A DNA stretch of 64,000 bases from Bifidobacterium xylocopae (GCF_003315615.1 NZ_PDCH01000002.1:62001-126000); one strand, 5' to 3'; shown: positions 35,188-44,606, counted from the stretch's first letter. The notes: generated from the sequence alone by a model not told the origin. Numbers and translations: made by a program.

Positions 35188-36417
35188 ATGGGCGGCTGGC
35201 TTGAGCGCGTGAGATCCCGTTTCTCACCCGTTTCGCACGAGGATGATGCTAAGGCCGACGACCTGGATGAGACCGGGCAGGCCATCCTCTCCCTCCTTGG
35301 TTCGGTGTGCGTGCTGGTGGACCGGGAGGATCGGGTCGTCCGTTCCAGCCCCGAGGCTTATGGGCTGGCCATAGTGAACCATGACAGGGTCGTGGATGAA
35401 CGTATCCAGGAGGCGGTACGCCAGGCTTGGCGGAAGGGGGAGGTATCGCGTTTCCGTCTGGTCACGGACACCCCGGCCGCCTATGCCGGTATGCCGGCAT
35501 CCAACGCCCGGGCGGGCGGGGGTACCCTGGATCCGCTGGCTGAAGGTGGTGCCGCGGCTGTCTCCCGGCCCAACTGGCTCAAGGTCGCGGTCGGTCCGAT
35601 CGGCCCGGACCTGGTGCTCATTCTGGTAGATGATGTGAGCGAGGCCGTGCGCTTCGAACGAACCCGGCAGTCCTTCGTCGAGCATGTCTCCCGGCAGCTG
35701 CTGAAACCGGTGGATGCACTCGGCTCCCTGGCCGACGATTTGAGAGCCATGACCCAGGATCCTCCCGAGGACAAGGGTGGAATCCAGGAGCGCATGACCG
35801 CGATGGGGCGTCAGGCGCACAGGGTCCGCGACTATTCCACCTATCTGGAGCACACCCTCAACGACCTGCTTTTGCTCATCCGCGCCCAGGAGTCGGTGCG
35901 TCCGTCCCGGAACAACCTGCTGGACCTGGCCGACCAGGCCCGACAGGCCCTGGAACAGGTGCGTGCCCAGGCTGCAGAAGCGGCCGTCAGCCTGACATGC
36001 CGGATGGACGACGCTTTGGTCGTGCATGGGGACGGTGAACAGATAAGGACCGCCATCGTCAAACTCCTGGAGAACGCCATCCGATACTCGCCGGCCGGGT
36101 CCACGGTCAGCCTGGCGGCCGGGCCCTCCCCGGACGGCCGCTTTGTCCTGGTACGTGTGATCGACCGGGGTTTGGGTATCGCGAAAGAGGAGCAGAACCG
36201 TGTGTTCGAACGGTTCTACCGGGGTGGTGGGCAGACGGAGGCCAGCGCTGTGGGCATCGGCCTGGGGCTCGCCATCGTCAAGCATGTCGCGCTGACCCAC
36301 CATGGCTCGGTCTCCCTGTGGAGCGCTCCCGGCCAGGGCTCGACCTTTACCTTGGCCCTGCCCCGGGTGAAGGGGCCTGGCAGGGAAGATGAGGATGCAA
36401 TCGCGCAAGGGCGTTAG
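35188..36417 (+). CDS. SenX3-like sensor histidine kinase with replaced phosphoacceptor His
   Basis: 409 aa, apparently soluble. PAS-like N-terminal region (about 30-160), then the HisKA helix at FVEHVSRQLLKPVDAL and a HATPase domain with N-box LLENAIRYSPAGS, G1 DRGLGIAKEEQNRVFERFYRG and G2 GIGLGLAIVKHV. In kinases the helix reads SHELRTP; here the His is Arg169 (codon CGG, 35692-35694) and the Glu is Gln. ATP-binding motifs are intact. It may act as a phosphatase, scaffold or trans-kinase. No response regulator gene is adjacent. ATG 35188 is six bases from GGAGG. Confidence 0.88.
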   Translation: MGGWLERVRSRFSPVSHEDDAKADDLDETGQAILSLLGSVCVLVDREDRVVRSSPEAYGLAIVNHDRVVDERIQEAVRQAWRKGEVSRFRLVTDTPAAYAGMPASNARAGGGTLDPLAEGGAAAVSRPNWLKVAVGPIGPDLVLILVDDVSEAVRFERTRQSFVEHVSRQLLKPVDALGSLADDLRAMTQDPPEDKGGIQERMTAMGRQAHRVRDYSTYLEHTLNDLLLLIRAQESVRPSRNNLLDLADQARQALEQVRAQAAEAAVSLTCRMDDALVVHGDGEQIRTAIVKLLENAIRYSPAGSTVSLAAGPSPDGRFVLVRVIDRGLGIAKEEQNRVFERFYRGGGQTEASAVGIGLGLAIVKHVALTHHGSVSLWSAPGQGSTFTLALPRVKGPGREDEDAIAQGR

Positions 36418-36543
36418 GCGCGCTGGTGCGCGTCATGGTGTTTGCTCAACGCGTGCAGGACCAGCGCAAGGAGGGATTTGATTGGAGGATCGCCAGTGGC
36501 TGAGCGGCTGCGTGGAGCCGTCCACGAGATGCCAGGACTGGAA

Positions 36544-36798
36544 CTATTGCGCCAGCCTCCGGTAATCCCACCGGTTGAAATGCTCCCAGACCAGCAGGAG
36601 AAGACCTACGGCCACGCCGGCCGCCGAGACGATCAGAGGTTTCATTGAGTCCAGTCCGCACAGCAGGAGGATGAAACAGACGACCATCGCCAGCGCCCAG
36701 GCCGCTGTGCCGACAGTGAAGATGCGCCGCAGGTCCACCTGGACAGGCTTCGGCGACGGCCGACGCGCATCCGGGTCGAAAATCGGTGCGAGCTTCAT
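36544..36798 (-). CDS. DUF2530 small membrane protein
   Basis: 84 aa. KPVQVDLRRIFTVGTAAWALAMVVCFILL and a second membrane segment (MKPLIVSAAGVAVGLLLLVWEHFNRW) match the actinobacterial DUF2530 family, of unknown role. A -10 box TAGAGT lies seven bases before the ATG, so it is likely leaderless. Confidence 0.8.
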   Translation of the reverse strand: MKLAPIFDPDARRPSPKPVQVDLRRIFTVGTAAWALAMVVCFILLLCGLDSMKPLIVSAAGVAVGLLLLVWEHFNRWDYRRLAQ

Positions 36799-36900
36799 AG
36801 GGAATACTCTATTACAGGCTCTGACATACCCTGGCATACTATGGAGCCTGGCTGCTGACCTGGGCCGTCGGCGGAACCGAGCCTTGCGGAGGGAGCGCGC

Positions 36901-38325
36901 GTGTACCCGATATTGCCTGTTCAGAAGCGATATGCCTGGGGGTCGCATACCCGTCTGCAGGCCATGTTCGGTTTGCCCGAAGGGCCTGGCGTGGATGCGG
37001 ATGGTGTCAGGTCCGACACCCTGGCCGAGATGTGGTTCTCCGGGCACGCACAGTCCGCCTCCACCATTCTCCTGCCTGACGGTGCGCAGCGGTCCCTGAC
37101 CCAGGCCATCCGATCAGACCCCATGGGGATGGTGGGCGCCGAGGATTCACAGACCTTCGGGCCGGTCCTGCCGTATCTGTTCAAGATCATCTCGGCACGT
37201 ATCCCGCTCTCCCTCCAGGTTCATCCCCTGGATTTCGAGGCACGGGCCGGATACAACCGGGAGAACGCCGCCGGACTGTCTATAGGCGACCCGGAACGTT
37301 CCTTCAAGGATACGTTGGCCAAGAACGAGATGGTCGTGGCCTTGGAGCCGTTCACGGCCTCGGTAGGCTTCGCCCCGATTTCGACTCAGTTGCAGATTCT
37401 GCGGGTGGTGGATCACCCGGTTGCCCAGCGGATGGCCGATGCGCTGCTGGCCCGTAGCTTCCATAGGAGTGTGACGCCCGAGGGCTTCGAGCGGGCGGAT
37501 GCGATGATGCCCGTCTCCGCCTTGGCATGGCCTGACTCAAGGCGGCGGGTATTCCGTGCTTTCCACACCGCGATCACGGCACCGCCCGTCGACCCCGACG
37601 AGCTCACCCCGGCCCTGCTGGATGCCGACCGGCGGATCAGCTCGCGCAAGGCGCATGACGCCATGGCCAACGCACTCCAGGCCGCGCAGGCTTTTCCCGG
37701 TGATCCGGCAGTCCTGGCACTGCTGATGCTGAACGCGGTCTGCCTGGAGGAGGGTGAGTCGGTCTACATCCCCACCGGCACCCCCCACGCATACATCCAC
37801 GGTGCCGCAGCGGAGATAATGACCAATTCGGACAATGTGCTGCGTGCCGGCATGACACCCAAGCACAAGGACCTCGCCAACTTCCTGCGGAGTCTGGACT
37901 GCCAGCCGGCCAGCCCGATCGACCCTTCCAGCTCCATGATCGCCACGCTGGCCATGCACAACATGGTCACCTACAGGCCTCATATCAGCGAATACATGTT
38001 GGTCTACGGGCGGGTCGAGCCCGGCTCGGCGGCCTGGCCGTTGATGGGTCGGATCGCCCACCGGTACGGGGATCTGGTCCAGCGGTTCGGCCCCCGCCGC
38101 CTGCTGGTGCCCCAGGGAGGACCGCGCATCCTGGTATGCACCGAGGGCAGTGTCTGTGCTCGCTGCCAGAAGCAGGAGATGACCCTGAATCACGGTCAGG
38201 CCCTCTTCATCCGTTCCGACGATGGGCCGGTCGATGTCCTCCGGGCCGAGCCCGGCTCTACGGCCTTGGACGGGCTTCCCGCTGTGGGGTATGGGTCCTT
38301 CCTGCTGGCCTCCACCCCCCGTTGA
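36901..38325 (+). CDS. manA: Mannose-6-phosphate isomerase, type I
   Basis: 474 aa. Interconverts mannose 6-phosphate and fructose 6-phosphate with zinc. It opens PVQKRYAWGSHT, has the zinc motif SLQVHPLDFEA, and the second region GESVYIPTGTPHAYIHGAAAEIMTNSDNVLRAGMTPKH with His/Glu ligands and the catalytic Arg. GTG 36901 follows GGAGGGAG. It stands alone; possible use in mannose catabolism or mannose-containing envelope glycans. Confidence 0.95.
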   Translation: MYPILPVQKRYAWGSHTRLQAMFGLPEGPGVDADGVRSDTLAEMWFSGHAQSASTILLPDGAQRSLTQAIRSDPMGMVGAEDSQTFGPVLPYLFKIISARIPLSLQVHPLDFEARAGYNRENAAGLSIGDPERSFKDTLAKNEMVVALEPFTASVGFAPISTQLQILRVVDHPVAQRMADALLARSFHRSVTPEGFERADAMMPVSALAWPDSRRRVFRAFHTAITAPPVDPDELTPALLDADRRISSRKAHDAMANALQAAQAFPGDPAVLALLMLNAVCLEEGESVYIPTGTPHAYIHGAAAEIMTNSDNVLRAGMTPKHKDLANFLRSLDCQPASPIDPSSSMIATLAMHNMVTYRPHISEYMLVYGRVEPGSAAWPLMGRIAHRYGDLVQRFGPRRLLVPQGGPRILVCTEGSVCARCQKQEMTLNHGQALFIRSDDGPVDVLRAEPGSTALDGLPAVGYGSFLLASTPR

Positions 38326-38611
38326 GCCGGGAATTCACGATTTCCGCCGGCCCCCCTCGCTCTGGGCGAGATGACACGCCGGGGGCAGGTGTGGGTCGCA
38401 CCGGGTGGAGGCAGCCTGCATACCGGCCCGCACAGCCCCAGGAATACTGGCTTCGTGTCGGAAGCGTCCGTTGCCGGTGGGCCGTGAGTGGGTCCCTCTG
38501 GACAAAATCCTCAGTTAGACGACGGAGTCTGAATTGTTGTACAGTGCTATACGTGATGATTGTGTGACGCTGCGGTGTCAGGATTGTAAACCGATACAGG
38601 AGTGGTCGTAT

Positions 38612-39577
38612 ATGAGATTTGCTGCGGACAAGGCGAAGGCCGTCCGGGGCGCGCATATCACAAGAGCGCGCGTCCAGGGGAGCCGGGCCGACGTCGGGCA
38701 TGGCAGTAAGCTCGTGAACGTATCCCAGGTGTTCGCCGCCCAATCCCAGCGTCTCCACCGGGAAAACGCGGTGGAGGAAGCCCTGGCCAAGCGGTTGAAC
38801 CAGGTGGCGCCTGAGACCCGTCGCTCCCGCAGGATGGCGGCCAAGGCTGCGGTCCGCAGGAACCATATCGTGACTGGGTCGGCCATGGCCGCCTTGATGG
38901 GTGCCGCCGCCGGCGCGATTGCCGTAGTGGCACCAAAGGGCCCTCTGAAGGCCCCACTGGCCGCCGGGGACGCTTCCTCCCAGGTGACCCCCGCCGGATA
39001 TACGGCAGCGGGTTCCGGCCGTGACGGCGCCGTTTCCCGCTCCGAGGCACGTAAGCCCGAGGGCGCGGACCAGCAGACCAGCAACCAGGGCAAGTGGAAG
39101 ATGGACGAGTCCGGACTTGATGTGTCCAACATGTTCAAGTCGCTGGCAGACAATCCGGTGGTGGCTGCGCTGATGGACCGGAACCGGCCCGTCCTGCCGC
39201 CTGCGTTCAATCCCAACCACGCCACTGGCGACGCAGGCAATGCCTACGAGTTCAGCCAGTGCACCTGGTGGGCTTATGTGCGACGTCATCAGCTGGGTCT
39301 GCCGGTCGGTTCGCATATGGGCAACGGCTGCCAGTGGGCCGCATCCGCCCGTTCCCTTGGATATTGGGTCGACAACACCCCCCGTAATGTAGGGGACGTA
39401 ATGGTCTTCAATGCGGGGCAGGAGGGAACTGATCCCCAATACGGGCATGTGGCGATTGTGGAAAGCATCAACCCCGACGGCTCGATTACGACCTCCGAAT
39501 GCGGTGTATCCAAAGCAGGCAAAACATACTCACATACCTATACCAACATCCATGATTTCCAGTTCATCCATTACTGA
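38612..39577 (+). CDS. CHAP-domain peptidoglycan hydrolase, late membrane anchor
   Basis: 321 aa. A basic ~85-residue cytoplasmic N-terminus precedes one hydrophobic segment (86-107), a Ser/Ala-rich stalk and a CHAP domain: nucleophile Cys217 in QCTWWAYVRR, His279 in YGHVAIVE. CHAP enzymes act as amidases or endopeptidases on cell-wall peptide cross-links. The long region before the signal/anchor is unusual and may regulate export. ATG 38612 has AGGAG nine bases upstream. It is followed directly by an NlpC/P60 gene. Confidence 0.88.
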   Translation: MRFAADKAKAVRGAHITRARVQGSRADVGHGSKLVNVSQVFAAQSQRLHRENAVEEALAKRLNQVAPETRRSRRMAAKAAVRRNHIVTGSAMAALMGAAAGAIAVVAPKGPLKAPLAAGDASSQVTPAGYTAAGSGRDGAVSRSEARKPEGADQQTSNQGKWKMDESGLDVSNMFKSLADNPVVAALMDRNRPVLPPAFNPNHATGDAGNAYEFSQCTWWAYVRRHQLGLPVGSHMGNGCQWAASARSLGYWVDNTPRNVGDVMVFNAGQEGTDPQYGHVAIVESINPDGSITTSECGVSKAGKTYSHTYTNIHDFQFIHY

Positions 39578-39637
39578 CCAGGCGGTGGTCGGCACAGCAG
39601 CCGACATCTCCCGGCCCTGTGCTAGCCTGAGGAAACA

Positions 39638-40387
39638 ATGAGCATACAACGAAAAACCTGGACCATTGCGGCCACCTCGGTGCTGGCCGGCTCCACGCTG
39701 TTCGCCGGCATCCCGGCTGTAGCATACGCCAGCAGCAGCAATGATGCCGCTGTGACGTCATCGCGCTCTTTCAAACCCACCGACCGAGTCCGGAGGAACC
39801 TCCTGGCCGAGTCCACCTCGACCTCTGTTGACAAGAACAGCAACTGGGGTGGTGTGGAGAGCCTGAATGTGCCACTGACCAGGTCCCAGGCGGAGAAGGA
39901 TCAAGAGGCCGCCGCAGCCGCCAAAGCGAAGGCGGAAGCGAATGCAGCCCAGGCCCAGCGTGAGGCCGCCGCCTCCCGTTCGGCTTCCCGCCCCGCCGTT
40001 CGTTCGGAATCCTTCACCGCCACCCCTCCCGATGGGGCGACTGCCGATGCCCTTGTGCGTTTCGCCACCCAATTCGCAGGTCGTGTGCCCTATGTAGGTG
40101 GCGGCAAAACACCTGCTGGCTGGGATTGCTCCGGGATGGTCCAATACGTATTTGCACAGTTCGGTATTTCCGCACCCGCTCCGTCCGGTACACAGGCCAC
40201 GCTTGGCCGCGCGGTCCCGAGCCTGGCTCAGGCGATGCCTGGCGATATCATCGCGAACCAGGAGCATGTGGCGATTTACATCGGTGGGGGCATGGTGGTC
40301 AATGCCCTGAATCCGTCACAAGGCACGCAGGTGACTCCGGTGTCCGTGTCGTTCGGAAGCCCATACTCAATTCGTAGATTGTTGTAA
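39638..40387 (+). CDS. Secreted NlpC/P60 peptidoglycan endopeptidase
   Basis: 249 aa. Sec signal peptide (1-31, cut near AYA-SSS), an Ala/Lys-rich helical linker (80-118) and an NlpC/P60 domain with Cys164 (WDCSGMVQYVF), His210 (QEHVAIYIG) and a polar third residue in VVNALNP. It cleaves the D-Glu/DAP or equivalent peptide stem bond. GAGG lies five bases before ATG. Sixty bases after the CHAP gene, so the two may be co-transcribed for cell separation. Followed by a strong terminator. Confidence 0.93.
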   Translation: MSIQRKTWTIAATSVLAGSTLFAGIPAVAYASSSNDAAVTSSRSFKPTDRVRRNLLAESTSTSVDKNSNWGGVESLNVPLTRSQAEKDQEAAAAAKAKAEANAAQAQREAAASRSASRPAVRSESFTATPPDGATADALVRFATQFAGRVPYVGGGKTPAGWDCSGMVQYVFAQFGISAPAPSGTQATLGRAVPSLAQAMPGDIIANQEHVAIYIGGGMVVNALNPSQGTQVTPVSVSFGSPYSIRRLL

Positions 40388-40422
40388 ACGCCTTAGCCGT
40401 ACGTGCCAAGGTGCGATATCGT

Positions 40423-40459
40423 ATGCGTCGGACGCCCTGTTCTGGGGCGTCCGACGCAT
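40423..40459 (+). terminator. Terminator after NlpC/P60 gene, followed by poly-G
   Basis: Perfect 14-base stem ATGCGTCGGACGCC (40423-40436) with its complement at 40446-40459 and a 9-base loop. A G11 tract starts three bases later in place of a U-tract. Confidence 0.65.
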
Positions 40460-40462
40460 ATC

Positions 40463-40473
40463 GGGGGGGGGGG
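40463..40473 (+). repeat. Poly-G tract, 11 G
   Basis: G11 at 40463-40473, just past the terminator and ~120 bases before the universal stress protein start. A candidate slippage site. Confidence 0.9.
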
Positions 40474-40592
40474 TGGACTGCGAAACGCCATGTGCAAGGG
40501 GCCGCTTATGCCAGCCTGCACGGTGCGATATTCTGGTCCTGGACAAGGGGCGGGCCTACCGGTCCGACCCCACGAGTCATGAGGAGGTCGTT

Positions 40593-41648
40593 ATGATCAA
40601 CGACAAGGCGATCCTGGTTGGCGTCGATGGATCGGATGCCAGCTACAAGGCCACCTGGTGGGCCGCCAACTATGCCAAGCACGCCGGTCTGACCCTGCAG
40701 ATCGTATGCGCGTATTCACTGCCCTCATACGCGGCGGTGTCCTTCGATGCGACATACACGACCATGGGTGACGACGTGGCCGCCCACTCGGACGCGCAGG
40801 AGATCCTGTCCAAGGCCAAAGCCATAGCGGACGAGCAAGGTGTTGAAGCCGTCACGCTGATCGTGACCGGTGACCCGTCCTCGGTCTTCGTGGAGCTGAG
40901 CCGCAACTACAACCTGATAGTGATTGGCAACCGCGGCAAGGGCGGGCTGGCCGAGCGCCTGCTGGGCACCACTTCCTCCTCGCTGCCGGCATATGCCTAC
41001 TGCCCGATCGTGGTGGTCCCCTACACCGACGATGATGGCAAGCAGATGCACTTGAACAACCGGATCGAGCGGGTGGCCGTCGGTTCGGATGAATCCAAGT
41101 GGGGCTTGAAAGCCTTGGAGATCGCCGCCGAGTTCGCCAACACCTGGGGTGCGACCCTGGATGTGATATCCGCGGTGCCGAACATCTCGGGTCTGACCGG
41201 TAGCGGCTCCGCTGAGGAGCAGAGCGTGATGGACTCCTACATGGAGGACCTGGATGGGCGCATCAAGCCTCTGCAGGAGGATTATCCGGAGCTGGAGGTG
41301 GACAAGCAGGTGGTGCCGGGTTCGGCGGTCGAGGCGCTGACCCAGGCCAGCAAGGACCACGACGTGGTCGTCGTCGGTTCCCGTGGCCGCGGTGGGTTCA
41401 CCGGTCTCCTGCTGGGCTCGACGAGCCAGGGGCTGCTCCAACATGCTGTTTCGCCGGTCTATGTGGTGCCCCGCAAGTATGTGGAGGCGACCGAGTCCGG
41501 GCTCAAGCAGGCCGCTTCCGGTCCGGGTAGCGGCTCGGCCACTGCCCTGGAGGACATCACCGGTGTCCAGCAGGTCTCTGTCGACAAGGCCGACCAGGTG
41601 GAGGACATCGAGTCCGCCATAGACCCCCTGCACGGTGACCGGGGCTGA
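40593..41648 (+). CDS. Tandem universal stress protein (two UspA domains)
   Basis: 351 aa. Two UspA folds, each with the ATP-binding signature: VGNRGKGGLAERLLGTTSSSL in the first and VGSRGRGGFTGLLLGSTSQGL in the second. A low-complexity tail of ~50 residues ends it. UspA proteins aid survival under stress or growth arrest. ATG 40593 follows GAGGAGG; the frame is open upstream but without similarity. The upstream region has a weak -10 TATTCT (40529-40534) and the G11 tract. Confidence 0.93.
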   Translation: MINDKAILVGVDGSDASYKATWWAANYAKHAGLTLQIVCAYSLPSYAAVSFDATYTTMGDDVAAHSDAQEILSKAKAIADEQGVEAVTLIVTGDPSSVFVELSRNYNLIVIGNRGKGGLAERLLGTTSSSLPAYAYCPIVVVPYTDDDGKQMHLNNRIERVAVGSDESKWGLKALEIAAEFANTWGATLDVISAVPNISGLTGSGSAEEQSVMDSYMEDLDGRIKPLQEDYPELEVDKQVVPGSAVEALTQASKDHDVVVVGSRGRGGFTGLLLGSTSQGLLQHAVSPVYVVPRKYVEATESGLKQAASGPGSGSATALEDITGVQQVSVDKADQVEDIESAIDPLHGDRG

Positions 41649-41672
41649 GCGGGTCGTTCGGCGCGGCATATG

Positions 41673-41717
41673 AAGGACCGCCGGTCCGGGACGATGTTTC
41701 CCGGACCGGCGGTCCTT
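41673..41717. terminator. Bidirectional terminator between usp and osmC genes
   Basis: Perfect 18-base inverted repeat (41673-41690 and 41700-41717; begins AAGGACCGCC) with a 9-base loop, between convergent genes. Confidence 0.7.
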
Positions 41718-41738
41718 GGTGTATGGCGGGGCTGTGGC

Positions 41739-42152
41739 TCAGTGGCGCACTTTCACGTTCATACGGACGGGCGTCTCGCGCACATAGGTGTGCTTGACGG
41801 TGCAGTTCTTGTCGATGTGGCGTGTGATTCGGTCTTCCAGCTTGGCCGCGTCCTCGTCGCTCATGTGAGCGTCGGTGGCATCCACGCTCACCTGCTCATC
41901 GAAGCTCAGGAAGGCATCATCATCGTCGCTGTAGCGGGCGCTGACGACGATCTTGGCGCCCTTGCCCTCGCCCAGGGTGTTCTCGACGGCGAACTGACTG
42001 GACATGCCGGCGCAGGCAGCCAGGGCGATCTGAGCCAGGTCCCCGGGCGTGAACAGGCCCTCGCCCCTGCCGAACTTGATCATCGCACCGTCGTCGGAGC
42101 GCGCCTCCCAGGTTCCGTCGGCTCCGCGCTCGACCCAAAGTCTCCGTGACAT
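41739..42152 (-). CDS. OsmC/Ohr-like peroxidase family protein
   Basis: 137 aa. LFTPGDLAQIALAACAGM (Cys47) and DKNCTVKHTY (Cys117) hold the two redox cysteines of the OsmC/Ohr family, which reduces organic hydroperoxides. The spacing fits the fold. Start 42152 follows GGGAGG. A single gene, convergent with the universal stress protein gene; both suggest stress defence. Confidence 0.88.
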   Translation of the reverse strand: MSRRLWVERGADGTWEARSDDGAMIKFGRGEGLFTPGDLAQIALAACAGMSSQFAVENTLGEGKGAKIVVSARYSDDDDAFLSFDEQVSVDATDAHMSDEDAAKLEDRITRHIDKNCTVKHTYVRETPVRMNVKVRH

Positions 42153-42321
42153 AACAACCTCCCATAGGTTTGTCTGCTGTATCTCTACCAATGTAACCCC
42201 GAACGCTGCCCAAATATGCCCACCGTGTCTGTGGATTGAGCTGGCGGACGAACATGGTGTTCATTAGTGGTCCAGCCGTGGGCTTCGCCTCCGGCCCCTG
42301 GTCATGCCGGTGCCCGCTTGC

Positions 42322-42334
42322 TAGACTTGGCCCC
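42322..42334 (+). promoter_or_regulatory. thyA promoter -10, leaderless
   Basis: TAGACT at 42322-42327, seven bases before ATG 42335; a partial -35 TGGTCA lies at 42299-42304 with a 17-base spacer. Confidence 0.5.
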
Positions 42335-43210
42335 ATGGCTTTGACATCCGAGCAATTGGCAGACATCCGCAGACGTGTCCCGGAGCGTCCGCACAGCGAG
42401 GTCCCAACCCCCTATGAGGACCTGGTGCGCAAGATCGTACGCGAGGGGACACTCAAGTCGGACCGCACGGGGACCGGTACGATCTCCCTGTTCGGTCAGC
42501 AGATGCGTTTCGACCTGGCTGACAGCTTTCCCCTGCTGACCACCAAGACGGTCTTTTTCAAGGGTATCGCCTACGAGCTGCTCTGGTTCCTCAAGGGTTC
42601 CTCGAATGTCCGCTGGCTCCAGGAGCACAATGTGCATATCTGGGACGAATGGGCCGATCCTGAAACGGGGGAGCTGGGTCCTGTCTATGGGGTCCAGTGG
42701 CGTTCCTGGCCGGCCCCCACGCCTGAGGATCCGGGGCATACCATCGACCAGATCCAGCGGGCCCTGGACCTGATTCGTGACCATCCTGACTCCCGGCGCA
42801 TCATTGTGACCGCCTGGAATCCGGCCGAGATCGACCGGATGGCCCTGCCGCCCTGCCATGCCCTCTTCCAGTTCTATGTAGCCGACGGCAAGCTGTCATG
42901 TCAGCTCTATCAACGTTCCTGCGACATGTTCCTGGGAGTGCCTTTCAACATCGCTTCATATTCGCTGCTGACCCTGATGATGGCCCAGCAGACGGGGCTG
43001 GAGCCCGGCCAGTTCGTCTGGACCGGCGGCGACTGCCACATCTACGACAACCACATCGACCAGATCCTTGAGCAGCTCTCCCGTAAGCCCTACCCGTATC
43101 CGAATATCAGGATACGGAAGGCGGATTCCATCTTCGACTATGAGTATGAGGATTTCGAGATCGTAGGATATCGGCATCATCCGGCCATCAAGGCCCCGGT
43201 GGCGGTCTGA
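42335..43210 (+). CDS. thyA: Thymidylate synthase
   Basis: 291 aa. Makes dTMP from dUMP with methylene-tetrahydrofolate. Seen: [33 protein letters not shown], catalytic Cys174 in [31 protein letters not shown] ~25-residue N-terminal extension precedes the usual start. Forms an operon with folA, which regenerates the folate it uses. Confidence 0.97.
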   Translation: MALTSEQLADIRRRVPERPHSEVPTPYEDLVRKIVREGTLKSDRTGTGTISLFGQQMRFDLADSFPLLTTKTVFFKGIAYELLWFLKGSSNVRWLQEHNVHIWDEWADPETGELGPVYGVQWRSWPAPTPEDPGHTIDQIQRALDLIRDHPDSRRIIVTAWNPAEIDRMALPPCHALFQFYVADGKLSCQLYQRSCDMFLGVPFNIASYSLLTLMMAQQTGLEPGQFVWTGGDCHIYDNHIDQILEQLSRKPYPYPNIRIRKADSIFDYEYEDFEIVGYRHHPAIKAPVAV

Positions 43211-43263
43211 ACTCACCGGTATTATACTGTTGCAAATCCATTACCGAGGAGCATACGCACATC

Positions 43264-43932
43264 ATGGAGCATGACAGTAGCAGCCGAAGCGGCTATCACG
43301 AACCCGAGCCCGGTCATGCCGGGCTGCTGGGGGATCAAGGCAGGGAATTCGAGGAGGATGAGCTTTCCGAGCCCTGTTCGATCAATCTGATATGGGCACA
43401 GGCCCAGGCCAAGGATGGCCGGAGGGGAGCCATCGGCTACCAGGGGGGGATGCCTTGGCGTCTGAGGGAGGACATGCGCCGGTTCAAGGAGCTGACGATC
43501 TCCCACCCCGTGATCATGGGCCGCAGGACCTGGGAATCCATGGGGGCCAAGCCCCTGCAAGGGCGCGACAACATCGTCGTCTCGGGCACACCGGAGTTCA
43601 CGGCGCCGGGGGCCACGGTCGTCACAGGTCTGCAGGACGCAGTGGAGCTTGCCCGGCAGGAGGCCATCCCCGATGATGGCATCGACCGTTCCGAGATCTG
43701 GATCATCGGGGGGTCACGGATTTTCGAGGAGTCGCTTCCGGAGGCTGACTGCGCCTATGTGACCGAACTGGACGCACAAGTGGAGGCCGATACCTTCGCT
43801 CCGGACATGGATGCGCTGGTAGACCGCCATTTTTGGCGTGTGGGCAGGCGGGGGGATTGGCGGGAGGCCGATGACCCGCGCGACCAGGGTGTGCACCGCT
43901 TCCGGTACGTCACATATGAGAAGGTCGACTGA
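43264..43932 (+). CDS. folA: Dihydrofolate reductase
   Basis: 222 aa. Reduces dihydrofolate with NADPH. The DHFR core starts at INLIWAQAQ; then GYQGGMPWRLREDMRRFKELT, VIMGRRTWESM and WIIGGSRIFEESLP. It is longer than usual (~160) owing to a ~36-residue acidic N-terminal extension (EHDSSSRSGYHEPEPG...). GAGGAG lies 12 bases before ATG, somewhat far; a later start would remove the extension, but no better ribosome site is seen. Second gene of thyA-folA-phosphatase. Confidence 0.95.
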   Translation: MEHDSSSRSGYHEPEPGHAGLLGDQGREFEEDELSEPCSINLIWAQAQAKDGRRGAIGYQGGMPWRLREDMRRFKELTISHPVIMGRRTWESMGAKPLQGRDNIVVSGTPEFTAPGATVVTGLQDAVELARQEAIPDDGIDRSEIWIIGGSRIFEESLPEADCAYVTELDAQVEADTFAPDMDALVDRHFWRVGRRGDWREADDPRDQGVHRFRYVTYEKVD

Positions 43933-43948
43933 GGGAGGCTGTTCGGAT

Positions 43949-44467
43949 ATGCAAGGGGAGAGCAAGCCCTACGTGGTGATGACCGTATGCACCGGCAACA
44001 TCTGCCGGTCGCCGATGGCGGAGATCATCCTGCGCAGGTTCTTCGAGGACCGGGGGGTCGAAGCAGGACAGGTGCGTGTGGAGTCGTCCGGCGTCAGTGA
44101 TGAGGAGTTCGGCAATCCCATCGATCGTCGGGCCCAGAAGGTACTGAAGGAGCGGGGCTATCAGGTTCCTCAGGACCATTTCGCGCATCGGATCAGTAAA
44201 GAGGAAGCGGCACAGGCCGATTTACTGCTGCCGATGACCGCCGACCACATGCGCGCACTGCTGCGTATCCTGCCAGCCGGCAAACGCCCGGCGGTTCATC
44301 TCTACCGATCCTTCGATCCGGACCTGCCACAGCCGTCACCAGGCCGAGAGTCCGATCTGGACTTGGTGGATCCGTGGTACGGAGGCCCCCGCGAATTCGA
44401 GGTGGCCATTGACCAGATCGAACAAACGGCCCCCTACATCGTCGATTGGGTGCTCAAACAGCTCTGA
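43949..44467 (+). CDS. Low-molecular-weight protein-tyrosine phosphatase
   Basis: 172 aa. P-loop CTGNICRSP (Cys14, Arg20) and the general-acid Asp in LVDPWYGG define the LMW-PTP family. Targets could be tyrosine-phosphorylated exopolysaccharide kinases or other proteins. ATG 43949 follows GGGAGG ten bases upstream and lies 16 bases after folA, so it is probably the last gene of that operon. Confidence 0.93.
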   Translation: MQGESKPYVVMTVCTGNICRSPMAEIILRRFFEDRGVEAGQVRVESSGVSDEEFGNPIDRRAQKVLKERGYQVPQDHFAHRISKEEAAQADLLLPMTADHMRALLRILPAGKRPAVHLYRSFDPDLPQPSPGRESDLDLVDPWYGGPREFEVAIDQIEQTAPYIVDWVLKQL

Positions 44468-44606
44468 TTCCGGCCTGATGTATTTCGGCCCGGCCCGCTT
44501 CTTTGACCTGCCGCGCTGTTTGCGATTGGCTGCTGGGCGTCCGGTTCACGGTTCTCAATGACGGGAACAGCCTCGCATCCCATGGGGAGCGGGGCTGTTC
44601 AATGTA

